A stretch of 64,000 bases of DNA from Parabacteroides distasonis (GTDB lineage: Bacteria; Bacteroidota; Bacteroidia; Bacteroidales; Tannerellaceae). Below are positions 17,005-25,041 of this stretch, piece after piece. The translations under genes and the position numbers were made by a program. Location of the stretch: assembly GCA_021531385.1 (NCBI GenBank), contig JAFBIR010000009.1:1-64000 (forward strand), written 5' to 3'. The number at the start of each line of letters is the position of its first letter. The first letter of the stretch is position 1. Under the pieces are notes generated by a model that saw nothing but the letters and a program-made list of their open reading frames with translations, made no database searches and was not told where the DNA came from.

Positions 17005-17673
17005 ATGAAGAAAGTGAATCAAATCGAAATGTGTCGTTGCCTGACTACCCTTGGGCTGATTTTGGCGCTGTTGCTTGGCTTCTCGTTGGGTGCGGATGCG
17101 CAAAATGCGGCTACGTTGTTGGATAAGGCCGCGGCTCAATATACACAATCCAATGGGATCAAGGCGGTTTTCACCTTGCAGACTTCCGGTGCTGGGGGAG
17201 GAGATCGTATGGAGGGCACGATCCAGATGCGTGACGATAAGTTCCGTTTGGATTTGCCGGGTACGATCACCTGGTTTGATGGGCAAACGCAGTGGAGCTA
17301 TGTGGAGCATAATGAGGAGGTGAATGTGACGACACCCACAGCGGAGGAGTTACCTTTTACCAATCCAGCGCTGTTGCTGCGCACCTATAAGAAGGGCTTC
17401 ACTGCGGTTTATAAAGGAGAGAGCACTGCGGCCAATGGTAAGATGGCCTATGATATAGAGTTGACTCCAAAGAAAAAAAGTGACTTGACGAAGGTGGTCT
17501 TGCAGTTAGAGAAAAACAGCGGTTTGCCCACTCGCATGGTGGTCAGTGCTAAGAATGGCACCAACAGCACTGTGCAGATCAGTCAGTTGCAAACCAATCA
17601 GAACCAACCGGATCGTTTCTTTGTTTTTAATGAGGCGGATTATCCGGATGCGGAAGTGGTGGACTTGCGTTGA
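17005..17673 (+). CDS. LolA-like outer-membrane lipoprotein carrier
   Basis: A 222-aa periplasmic protein with a signal peptide ending around GADAQ (residue about 32). The body (GIKAVFTLQTSG, FRLDLPGTITWFDGQTQWSY, KKSDLTKVVLQLEKNSGLP) fits the LolA/LolB half-barrel that carries lipid-modified proteins from the inner to the outer membrane. Bacteroidota LolA-like proteins are short and diverged, so the symbol is not assigned. It sits between ftsK (4-nt gap) and trxB. Confidence 0.85.
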   Translation: MKKVNQIEMCRCLTTLGLILALLLGFSLGADAQNAATLLDKAAAQYTQSNGIKAVFTLQTSGAGGGDRMEGTIQMRDDKFRLDLPGTITWFDGQTQWSYVEHNEEVNVTTPTAEELPFTNPALLLRTYKKGFTAVYKGESTAANGKMAYDIELTPKKKSDLTKVVLQLEKNSGLPTRMVVSAKNGTNSTVQISQLQTNQNQPDRFFVFNEADYPDAEVVDLR

Positions 17674-17730
17674 GTGAGGTCCGGCAGTGGAAGTAGCGTA
17701 ATCAGTAATTTATAGAATAAGTAAGGAAAC

Positions 17731-18684
17731 ATGTGTGAAACGAATAATGAAAAAGTGCGCTGCCTGATCGTAGGATCAGGTCCGGCAGGTTATACAGCAG
17801 CGATCTATGCCTCTCGGGCTAATCTGCAACCTGTGTTGTACGAGGGTTTGCAACCGGGTGGTCAGTTGACTACCACGACGGAGGTAGAGAACTTTCCCGG
17901 TTATCCGGAGGGTATCTCAGGCCCGCAGATGATGGAGGATTTGAAGAAGCAGGCAGAGCGTTTCGGTACGGATATGCGTTATGGCATCGTTACGGCTACC
18001 GACCTCTCCAAGGCTCCTTATAAGGTAGTGATTGACAATGAGAAGACGATCGAGACAGAGACCTTGATCATTGCTACTGGCGCATCAGCGAAATATTTAG
18101 GATTGGAAGATGAGCAGAAATATGCCGGTATGGGTGTTTCGGCCTGTGCCACGTGTGACGGTTTCTTCTATCGGAAGAAAACAGTGGCTGTCGTAGGTGG
18201 TGGTGACACCGCTTGCGAGGAGGCGATCTATTTGGCTGGTTTGGCGAAGCTGGTCTATCTGATTGTACGAAAACCTTATCTGCGTGCTTCCAAGGTGATG
18301 CAGGAGCGGGTATTGAGCAATCCCAAGATCACCGTGCTTTTCGAGCACAACACGATCGGTCTGTTTGGTGAGAATGGTGTCGAGGGCGCTCACTTGGTGA
18401 AGCGTAAGGGTGAGCCCGATGAGGAGTTCGTGGACATCGCTATCGACGGTTTCTTCTTGGCGATTGGCCACAAACCCAATTCAGATGTATTTAAACCTTG
18501 GGTGAAGACGGACGAGGTGGGCTATATCGTGACGATCGACGGTACGCCCCGTACCGGCATTCCCGGTGTCTTTGCGGCGGGCGACGTAGCTGATCCTCAT
18601 TATCGTCAAGCCATTACAGCGGCGGGCAGTGGCTGTAAAGCCGCTATCGAGGCCGAGCGTTATCTGACGGAGATCGGTAAATAA
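17731..18684 (+). CDS. trxB: Thioredoxin-disulfide reductase
   Basis: A 317-aa FAD/NADPH flavoenzyme that reduces thioredoxin. GSGPAGYTAAIYAS near residue 14 binds FAD, the redox pair is C139-A-T-C142 (SACATCDGFFYRKK), VVGGGDTACEEA binds NADPH, and GVFAAGDVADPHYRQAITAA near the C-terminus is the second FAD motif. Length and order are those of the low-molecular-weight bacterial type. It follows the lolA-like gene by 57 nt and ends at a repeat array that also makes the terminator. Confidence 0.96.
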   Translation: MCETNNEKVRCLIVGSGPAGYTAAIYASRANLQPVLYEGLQPGGQLTTTTEVENFPGYPEGISGPQMMEDLKKQAERFGTDMRYGIVTATDLSKAPYKVVIDNEKTIETETLIIATGASAKYLGLEDEQKYAGMGVSACATCDGFFYRKKTVAVVGGGDTACEEAIYLAGLAKLVYLIVRKPYLRASKVMQERVLSNPKITVLFEHNTIGLFGENGVEGAHLVKRKGEPDEEFVDIAIDGFFLAIGHKPNSDVFKPWVKTDEVGYIVTIDGTPRTGIPGVFAAGDVADPHYRQAITAAGSGCKAAIEAERYLTEIGK

Positions 18685-18725
18685 GTCTTTGAAAAACTGT
18701 CGTTTTACAGGGTTGCCGATGGACG

Positions 18726-18868
18726 CAAAAAACATTGCCCATCGCTTTCAAAAACGACGGGCAACGAACTGAAAAACCATGGGCAACGGATTAGAAAACC
18801 ATGGGCAATGAATTTAAAAACGATGGGCAACGAATTTTCGTCCTTTGCCCATCGTTTTTTACATCGTT
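18726..18868. repeat. Degenerate 11-nt tandem array (22-nt double units)
   Basis: Thirteen in-phase 11-nt units. The core is four 22-nt double units at 18748-18835, each an A-tract unit (TCAAAAACGAC, TGAAAAACCAT, TAGAAAACCAT, TTAAAAACGAT) followed by GGGCAACGAAC, GGGCAACGGAT, GGGCAATGAAT or GGGCAACGAAT. The core is flanked on both sides, exactly ten units apart, by inverted units GCCCATCGCTT (18737) and GCCCATCGTTT (18847). The period is not a multiple of three, so it is not coding. It fills the gap between the convergent trxB and the 103-aa gene. Confidence 0.88.
18816..18860. terminator. Bidirectional terminator formed by the repeat array
   Basis: A 15-bp perfect stem: AAAAACGATGGGCAA (18816-18830) pairs with 18845-18859, loop 14 nt. 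A-run on the left, T-run on the right. It is made from one direct unit and the inverted flanking unit and serves the two convergent genes. Confidence 0.85.
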
Positions 18869-18877
18869 TGTCCGGTG

Positions 18878-19189
18878 TTATCGCTTATCCAAAATACCAA
18901 AGTTTTTCCAGCGCTCCGGCTCGTAGCAACGTTTGATTACCCGTTTGGCGGCCAGCGTCTTTTCGCGTACTTCGATTAACTTGCGATTGGCCTCTCGTGT
19001 TTTCACGCTTAACTCGGCACGCAGGTCATCGACCGCTTTGTTTAACACTTCTGCCTCGGCAGCGATTCGGCTCAATTCAGTTACTTGCTCGTCGTTGATG
19101 CCCACATTGCGCACAAGGATTTGGTTGGCTGATAATCCCTCAACCAACATTTTGGTTTTCTCTACTTGGTTTAAATACGTCTTAGACAT
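18878..19189 (-). CDS. Small coiled-coil protein, function unknown
   Basis: A 103-aa cytoplasmic protein with no signal or membrane segment. Residues about 35-85 show heptad-like spacing (ELSRIAAEAEVLNKAVDDL, LSVKTREANRKLIEVREK) and are predicted to form a long coiled coil. The C-terminus is basic (AKRVIKRCYEPERWKNFG). I do not recognise the family. Convergent with trxB and divergent from PBP1A. The single ATG at 19189 is the only reasonable start. Confidence 0.7.
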   Translation of the reverse strand: MSKTYLNQVEKTKMLVEGLSANQILVRNVGINDEQVTELSRIAAEAEVLNKAVDDLRAELSVKTREANRKLIEVREKTLAAKRVIKRCYEPERWKNFGILDKR

Positions 19190-19199
19190 AATAATCAGG

Positions 19200-19229
19200 T
19201 TGTTTATGATGATAAATGCTTTAATTTTG
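19200..19229 (+). promoter_or_regulatory. Consensus promoter with no close gene
   Basis: TTG (19200-19202), a 19-nt spacer, TAATTTTG (19222-19229). It is a full consensus match, yet the next large gene starts 180 nt on. A 20-codon ORF (19241-19303) begins almost at the predicted transcript start. It may simply give PBP1A a long leader. Confidence 0.55.
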
Positions 19230-19373
19230 CAGCTAAATTAATGAGAAAAACGACAACTTGTGACCCTCATAAATCGTGCTATATGCTTGTGCCTGTTGGC
19301 TAACCCTTTGAGAATTTGCTTATTATGAAATGTTAAATATTACTATGCAAAAGGCTGTTTCCTCTATAATCCT

Positions 19374-19381
19374 TATATTTG
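19374..19381 (+). promoter_or_regulatory. -7 box upstream of the PBP1A gene
   Basis: TATATTTG, 27 nt before the ATG at 19408. No clear -33 box is seen at the usual distance. Confidence 0.5.
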
Positions 19382-19407
19382 TGCCGACTTTGATTTAGAA
19401 TTTTGTA

Positions 19408-21759
19408 ATGGCTTCGAAGATAACGAAAGGTTTTATTGCCCTTAGCTGGGTGTTGTATGCGGCGATAGTAGGTATTGTAGTTGTGCTGTTTATGTCTATT
19501 GCCAATGGTTCAATCGGTTATATGCCTCCCGTGGAGCAGTTAGAGAACCCTATTGACAAATATGCCTCACAGGTGATCTCGGCGGATGGAAAGGCCTTGG
19601 GTAGTTATGCGCACAGCAAGGACAATCGTATCTATGTGAATTATGAGGATCTATCTCCGGATTTGGTGCGGGCGTTGATCGCCACGGAGGATATTCGCTT
19701 TGCGGAGCACAGCGGTATTGATGCGCAAGGTCTATTACGTGCGGTGGTCAAGCGAGGTATCTTGATGCAGAAGAGTGGTGGTGGTGGTAGTACCATTACG
19801 CAGCAGCTGGCCAAGTTGCTTTTCTCCCCCAGCGTGGATAACATGATGGAGCGTCTCTTCCAGAAACCCATTGAGTGGGTGATTGCTGTGCAGTTGGAGC
19901 GTTACTACACGAAGGAGGAGATCATCAATATGTATCTCAATAAGTTCGACTTCCTCTATAATGCGGTCGGTATCCAGTCGGCAGCGCGGGTTTATTTCGG
20001 CAAGACCCCGAAGACGCTTTCGATCGAAGAGGCTGCTACGTTAGTGGGCATGTGTAAGAACCCCTCCTATTTTAATCCGGTGCGTCATAACGAGCGAACG
20101 TTGGGTCGTCGGAATACGGTCTTACGCCAGATGGAGAAAGCAGGTTATCTGAGCAAGGCGGATTGTGACTCGCTCTGTGCCCTCCCCTTGACCCTGCATT
20201 TCACCCGCATGGATCATAAGGATGGTTTGGCTCCCTATTTCCGTGAATACCTGCGTTTGACATTGACGGCTAAGAAGCCGAACCGGAAGGATTATGCCTC
20301 TTGGCAAGCGCAAAAGTTCAGCGAGGACTCCCTCTCTTGGGAAACCAATCCGCTCTATGGCTGGTGTAATAAGAACAAGAAGGCGGATGGAGAGTTCTAC
20401 AATCTTTATACGGATGGCTTGAAGATTTACACCACCATTGACTCTCGTATGCAGCGTTATGCGGAGGAGGCCGTGCGTGAGCACATGAGCAAGGATTTAC
20501 AACCGGCATTCTTCAAGGAGAAGAAGGGCAGAAGTTATGCGCCATTCTCGAAGGATGTGAGTGCCGGCCAGATTGATACGATGTTGATGCGTGCTATGCA
20601 CCAGACGGATCGTTATCGGGCGATGAAGAAGGAGGGCATGAGCGAGCAGGAGATGCGCAAGGAGTTTGAGAAGCCGGTGGAGATGCGGGTGTTTAGTTGG
20701 AATGGCCCGATTGACACGATGCTCTCGCCGATGGACTCGATTCGCTATCATAAGAGTTTCTTGCGAACCGCTTTCATGTCTATGGAGGCGCGTACTGGGC
20801 ATGTGAAAGCCTATGTGGGCGGTATAGACTATAATAATTTCCAATATGATATGGTGAATGGCGGTCGCCGCCAGGTGGGCTCTACTATGAAACCCTTCCT
20901 CTATTCGTTGGCCATGATTGAAGGCATTAGCCCATGCGACCAGATGCTGCACGTGCAGCAGCAGTTGATGGATGAGAATGGTCGTCTTTGGGTGCCACGC
21001 AATGCCAGTGCCAAGCGTGTGGGCGAGATGGTCACGATCAAGTGGGGCTTGCAAAACTCGGATAACTGGGTGACGGCTTACCTAATGAGTCAACTTTCAC
21101 CTTATACCTTTGTGCGGTTGTTGCACTCTTTTGGTTTGAAGAATGAGATAGATCCGGTGATCTCAGTCTGTCTCGGCACGCCGGATGTCTCCGTGGGGGA
21201 GATGGTCGGTGCCTATACGGTTTTTGCGAATCATGGCATTCGGGTTGAGCCGCAGTATGTCACCCGCATAGAGGATTCGTTTGGCAACACGATCGCCAAC
21301 TTTACCCCGCAGATGAGCGAGGTCTTGACCGAGGAGGCTGCCTATAAAATGCTACACATGTTGAAAAGTGTCATCGACGGTGGAACCGGTGGGCGCGTCC
21401 GTTTCCGTTATGGCATCAAGGCCGATATGGGTGGAAAGACCGGCACGACGCAGAACAACTCTGATGGATGGTTCATGGGCTTCACGCCGAGCTTGGTTTC
21501 AGGTTGCTGGGTAGGCGGTGAGGACCGTTCCATTCACTTCGACCGTCTGGCGGAGGGTCAGGGTGCCAGCATGGCGTTGCCGATTTATGCGCTCTATATG
21601 CAAAAGGTATATGCCGATAAGACCTTAGGTTATTCGGAAGCGGAGAGCTTCGAGATACCGGAGCGATACCTCGATCCTTGCGGAACAGAGGAGGAAGAGG
21701 GGGAGGAAAAGCCCGTTGTTTCACCCGATACGGGCGGAATTGATAAAATGTTTGAGTAA
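19408..21759 (+). CDS. Bifunctional penicillin-binding protein 1A
   Basis: A 783-aa class A PBP that polymerises and crosslinks peptidoglycan outside the inner membrane. One membrane anchor at about 8-30. Residues about 60-240 are the GT51 glycosyltransferase (ATEDIRFAEHSGID, GGSTITQQLAK, YLNKFDFLYNAVGIQ). The transpeptidase follows from about 430, with S492-T-M-K495 (VGSTMKPF), SDN in LQNSDNWV and KTGTT in MGGKTGTTQNNSDGW; all catalytic motifs are intact. The C-terminal 35 residues are acidic and Pro-rich. The window has no other cell-wall synthase, and the gene appears monocistronic. Confidence 0.95.
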   Translation: MASKITKGFIALSWVLYAAIVGIVVVLFMSIANGSIGYMPPVEQLENPIDKYASQVISADGKALGSYAHSKDNRIYVNYEDLSPDLVRALIATEDIRFAEHSGIDAQGLLRAVVKRGILMQKSGGGGSTITQQLAKLLFSPSVDNMMERLFQKPIEWVIAVQLERYYTKEEIINMYLNKFDFLYNAVGIQSAARVYFGKTPKTLSIEEAATLVGMCKNPSYFNPVRHNERTLGRRNTVLRQMEKAGYLSKADCDSLCALPLTLHFTRMDHKDGLAPYFREYLRLTLTAKKPNRKDYASWQAQKFSEDSLSWETNPLYGWCNKNKKADGEFYNLYTDGLKIYTTIDSRMQRYAEEAVREHMSKDLQPAFFKEKKGRSYAPFSKDVSAGQIDTMLMRAMHQTDRYRAMKKEGMSEQEMRKEFEKPVEMRVFSWNGPIDTMLSPMDSIRYHKSFLRTAFMSMEARTGHVKAYVGGIDYNNFQYDMVNGGRRQVGSTMKPFLYSLAMIEGISPCDQMLHVQQQLMDENGRLWVPRNASAKRVGEMVTIKWGLQNSDNWVTAYLMSQLSPYTFVRLLHSFGLKNEIDPVISVCLGTPDVSVGEMVGAYTVFANHGIRVEPQYVTRIEDSFGNTIANFTPQMSEVLTEEAAYKMLHMLKSVIDGGTGGRVRFRYGIKADMGGKTGTTQNNSDGWFMGFTPSLVSGCWVGGEDRSIHFDRLAEGQGASMALPIYALYMQKVYADKTLGYSEAESFEIPERYLDPCGTEEEEGEEKPVVSPDTGGIDKMFE

Positions 21760-21785
21760 AAAAGGTTTTTCTTATTTTTATTTTT

Positions 21786-21793
21786 TATATTTG
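21786..21793 (+). promoter_or_regulatory. -7 box upstream of glpK
   Basis: TATATTTG, 55 nt before the chosen glpK ATG at 21848. The upstream part is a T-rich tract without a clear -33 box. Confidence 0.5.
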
Positions 21794-21847
21794 GGGTCTT
21801 AAAAGCTATTTGATTTTTTTATTGTTGAATCTAATAGATTGAAAGAC

Positions 21848-23350
21848 ATGAATCCGAATAATCAGTACGTATTGGCTATCGACCAGGGAACGACCAGTTC
21901 GCGCGCGATCTTGTTTAATCATCAAGGGTCGATCATCACAGTGGCTCAGAAGCCGTTTCAACAGTATTTCCCGAAACCGGGATGGGTAGAACATGATCCA
22001 AACGAGATCTGGTACACACAATCCTCCGTCATAAAGGAGGTGATGGAAAAGGCCGATCTGACTGAGGAGCATTTAGCGGCGATTGGTATCGCTAATCAGC
22101 GGGAAACAACCATCATTTGGGATCGTGAGACCGGTTTCCCGGTTTACAATGCGATTGTGTGGCAAGATCGGCGTACGGCCGACTATTGTGAGCAATTAAA
22201 GGCAGAAGGATGGGCAGCTCGCATCCATGAGAAGACGGGATTGGTGATCGACGCTTATTTCTCTGCTACCAAGATCAAATGGATCCTTGATCATGTGAAG
22301 GGTATTCGGGAGCGGGCAGAGCGAGGCGAGCTCTGTTTCGGTACGGTGGATTCTTGGTTGGTTTGGAAGCTGACTCGTGGTACGTGCCACATTACGGATG
22401 TAACCAATGCGTCACGTACGATGCTTTTCAATATCAAGACCTTGCAATGGGATCAAGAGTTGCTCGATCTCTTTACCATTCCCGCTTCGATGCTGCCGGA
22501 GGTCAAGAGTTGTAGTGAGATCTATTGCGAGACCTCTTCTCCTATCTTCAAACAGGGCGTGAAGGTGGCCGGTATGGCTGGCGATCAGCAAGCGGCACTT
22601 TTTGGTCAGCTGTGTGTGGATCGGGGTATGATAAAGACAACCTATGGAACGGGTTGTTTCATGATTCTCAACACGGGATCGGAGCCCGTACATTCTCAAA
22701 ATAATTTGTTGACCACCATCGCTTGGAAAGTAGGCGATCAGTTGACCTATGCGTTGGAGGGAAGTGTCTTCGTAGGTGGAGCGGTGGTACAATGGTTGCG
22801 CGATGGCATTAACTTGGTGCCCAGTGCGGCGATCACAGAGCAGATGGCGCAGGCGGTGCCTGATAATGGCGGTGTCTATTTTGTACCGGCATTGACGGGA
22901 TTGGGTGCACCTTATTGGGATCAGTATGCGCGTGGGGCCATTGTCGGCATCACGCGTGGCACGACGGCGCAACACCTGACCCGTGCGGCTTTGGAGGGCA
23001 TTTGCTATCAAGTGCATGATGTGCTGGAGGCGATGGAGAACGATGTGCATTTCCATGCGAAGGAGATTCGTGTGGATGGAGGAGCAATCGCAAACAACTT
23101 CTTGATGCAATTCCAGTCAGATGTTTGTCAAAGTCCGGTGATTCGACCGAAAGTATTGGAAACGACCGCTTTGGGTGCTGCTTACTTGGCGGGTTTAGCG
23201 GTAGGCTATTGGGAGAGCCTTGATGAGTTGAAGCAACAGTGGAGCCTCGATCGTATCTTTAAGCCAGAGATGGCTGAGATGGAGGCTACGCAACTATTGG
23301 CAGGATGGCGTAAGGCCGTAGGTCGTGCGCAAGGTTGGGCAGAATCATAA
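21848..23350 (+). CDS. glpK: Glycerol kinase
   Basis: A 500-aa FGGY-family kinase that phosphorylates glycerol with ATP. The start is the ATG at 21848, giving [20 protein letters not shown]; an upstream TTG at 21839 is less likely. [29 protein letters not shown], the AIVWQDRRT block and GGGAI-type [14 protein letters not shown] all fit GlpK, as does the length. glpF starts 13 nt after the stop, so uptake and phosphorylation of glycerol are coupled. No glpD is in the window. Confidence 0.96.
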   Translation: MNPNNQYVLAIDQGTTSSRAILFNHQGSIITVAQKPFQQYFPKPGWVEHDPNEIWYTQSSVIKEVMEKADLTEEHLAAIGIANQRETTIIWDRETGFPVYNAIVWQDRRTADYCEQLKAEGWAARIHEKTGLVIDAYFSATKIKWILDHVKGIRERAERGELCFGTVDSWLVWKLTRGTCHITDVTNASRTMLFNIKTLQWDQELLDLFTIPASMLPEVKSCSEIYCETSSPIFKQGVKVAGMAGDQQAALFGQLCVDRGMIKTTYGTGCFMILNTGSEPVHSQNNLLTTIAWKVGDQLTYALEGSVFVGGAVVQWLRDGINLVPSAAITEQMAQAVPDNGGVYFVPALTGLGAPYWDQYARGAIVGITRGTTAQHLTRAALEGICYQVHDVLEAMENDVHFHAKEIRVDGGAIANNFLMQFQSDVCQSPVIRPKVLETTALGAAYLAGLAVGYWESLDELKQQWSLDRIFKPEMAEMEATQLLAGWRKAVGRAQGWAES

Positions 23351-23363
23351 AACAGGATAAGTT

Positions 23364-24104
23364 ATGACTCCATTTATTGCAGAATTTTTGGGTACAATGC
23401 TCCTGATCTTGATGGGAGCCGGAGTAGTGGCCAACGTAAGTTTGGCGAAAACGAAAGGAAACGGAGCTGGTTGGATGGCTATTACGACCGCATGGGCCTT
23501 GGGAGTGTTTATTGGTGTGGTGGTAGCCGGACCCTATAGTGGAGCCCATCTCAATCCTGCGGTGACCATTGGTTTGGCAATCGGTGGCTCTTTTGCGGTA
23601 GATCAAATGTTGCCGTATATCGTGGCGCAGTTGCTGGGTGCGGCAGTAGGTGCGACATTGGTCTGGTTGGTGTACAAAGATCATTTTGATGCGACGGCGG
23701 ATGCGGATACCAAGTTAGGCGTGTTCTGCACGGGCCCAGCCATTCCCAATAAAGGCTTGAACTTCTTGAGTGAGGTGGTGGGAACCTTTGCCTTGATGTT
23801 CGTGGTCTTCTATATCACGGATGGAGAGTTGACCTATGGCAGTAACAGTACGATCCCCATCGGATTGGGCTCTGTGGGCGCGATTCCTGTCTCCTTCACG
23901 GTATGGGTGATTGGTTTGGCTTTGGGTGGCACGACCGGTTATGCCATCAATCCGGCGAGAGATTTCGCTCCTCGTTTGGTTCATACCTTGCTGCCCATCA
24001 AGGGCAAGGGGAGTAGTCGCTGGGATTACGCTTGGATCCCGGTCGTTGGCCCGTTGGTGGGTGCGGTGTTGGCTGGATTGTTGTATGATCTATTGCATGG
24101 GTAA
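23364..24104 (+). CDS. glpF: Glycerol uptake facilitator (MIP/aquaglyceroporin family)
   Basis: A 246-aa inner-membrane channel with six membrane segments and both NPA half-helices: HLNPAVTIG near residue 60 and AINPARDFAPR near 195. Asp after the second NPA-Arg is typical of the glycerol-conducting branch. It follows glpK by 13 nt. The C39-like lipoprotein gene starts 13 nt after its stop. Confidence 0.95.
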   Translation: MTPFIAEFLGTMLLILMGAGVVANVSLAKTKGNGAGWMAITTAWALGVFIGVVVAGPYSGAHLNPAVTIGLAIGGSFAVDQMLPYIVAQLLGAAVGATLVWLVYKDHFDATADADTKLGVFCTGPAIPNKGLNFLSEVVGTFALMFVVFYITDGELTYGSNSTIPIGLGSVGAIPVSFTVWVIGLALGGTTGYAINPARDFAPRLVHTLLPIKGKGSSRWDYAWIPVVGPLVGAVLAGLLYDLLHG

Positions 24105-24117
24105 GTCATTGCTAACT

Positions 24118-25020
24118 ATGCGTACTATTATTCATTTAAGCATACTGTTGTTTGGCTGGTTGGCATTCAGTTGCCAATCAGCTTCCGAAAAGTCGGTATC
24201 CGAAAGAACGGTGGTCACCGTGGATCTGTATGAGGGCGAAGACTTGGATCCTTTGGGTGGGGCGGATGCGTATCGAGGCAAGGGAAATAATGCGGATTCT
24301 CCCTATTTTCACCATTTGGATTATTATCGTTTGAAGTCCAATGATACCTTATTAATCCTGCCTCATTTCCCCACCATGCAACAGACTACGGAATGGTCTT
24401 GCGGATGTGTGGCTGCTTTGCTGACGTTACGTTATTTGGGCATGGATCCGGAAGCGACTGAGTATAGTTTAGCCGTAGCGATGGGGTCACATGTCGATCG
24501 GAATGTGGAAGGGGCTCTTCCCGGATCCGCCACTCAGTATCTGGATTATGGCACGAAGTTAGAGAGGATCTACCAATATTTTGATCACTTGAAAGGAATT
24601 TGTGTGGTGGAGACCAGTTTTCGTGGGCGTTATCGCCAGGAGGAGATCATCAGGGAGGGTGATCCCTTTCCCCCTTGTGACCGTGGTAATTTGTTCCCTA
24701 CCTTCCCCACCGTAGAGCAGTTTGCCGCTTGGCTGGAAAATCATCTACGGGCGAGACGACCGGTCATTGCGGAATGGAGCGACTGGGATGGCCATTGGGT
24801 CTGCATAATCGGACTGGACAATAACGGCACACCCGACTTTCGTGGGGATGATGTGCTGATTCTTGCTGATCCCTACGACACGATGGATCATTGGCAAGAT
24901 GGCTATACCGCCGTCCCGATCGACCGCTTCTTCTATCTTTGGAAAGATCGGGCCATAGCGCCTAAACCCTATCAATTACAACCTTTTATTGTGGTTGAGC
25001 GTTGCTGGATGGAGAAATAG
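24118..25020 (+). CDS. C39-like papain-fold lipoprotein
   Basis: A 300-aa lipoprotein. I start it at 24118 (MRTIIHLSILLFGWLAFSC, lipobox FSC at residue about 19); the long upstream extension runs inside glpF. The body has a papain-like triad order: Cys in TTEWSCGCVAALLTLRYLG, His in DGHWVCIIGLDN, Asp in ILADPYDTMDHW, as in peptidase C39-like families. The substrate is unknown. It may share the glpKF transcript, but no functional link to glycerol is evident. An alternative start at 24097 would overlap the glpF stop. Confidence 0.75.
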   Translation: MRTIIHLSILLFGWLAFSCQSASEKSVSERTVVTVDLYEGEDLDPLGGADAYRGKGNNADSPYFHHLDYYRLKSNDTLLILPHFPTMQQTTEWSCGCVAALLTLRYLGMDPEATEYSLAVAMGSHVDRNVEGALPGSATQYLDYGTKLERIYQYFDHLKGICVVETSFRGRYRQEEIIREGDPFPPCDRGNLFPTFPTVEQFAAWLENHLRARRPVIAEWSDWDGHWVCIIGLDNNGTPDFRGDDVLILADPYDTMDHWQDGYTAVPIDRFFYLWKDRAIAPKPYQLQPFIVVERCWMEK

Positions 25021-25041
25021 TAAATTTATAAACAGTGTAAA

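Noticed and set aside
18748-18835. Possible CRISPR array (four 22-nt repeats)
   Set aside because: The units are directly head to tail with no spacers, repeats are imperfect, and no cas gene is in the window.
23911-24117. Extended N-terminus of the C39-like lipoprotein
   Set aside because: It is a shadow frame inside glpF, and the lipoprotein signal starts at 24118.
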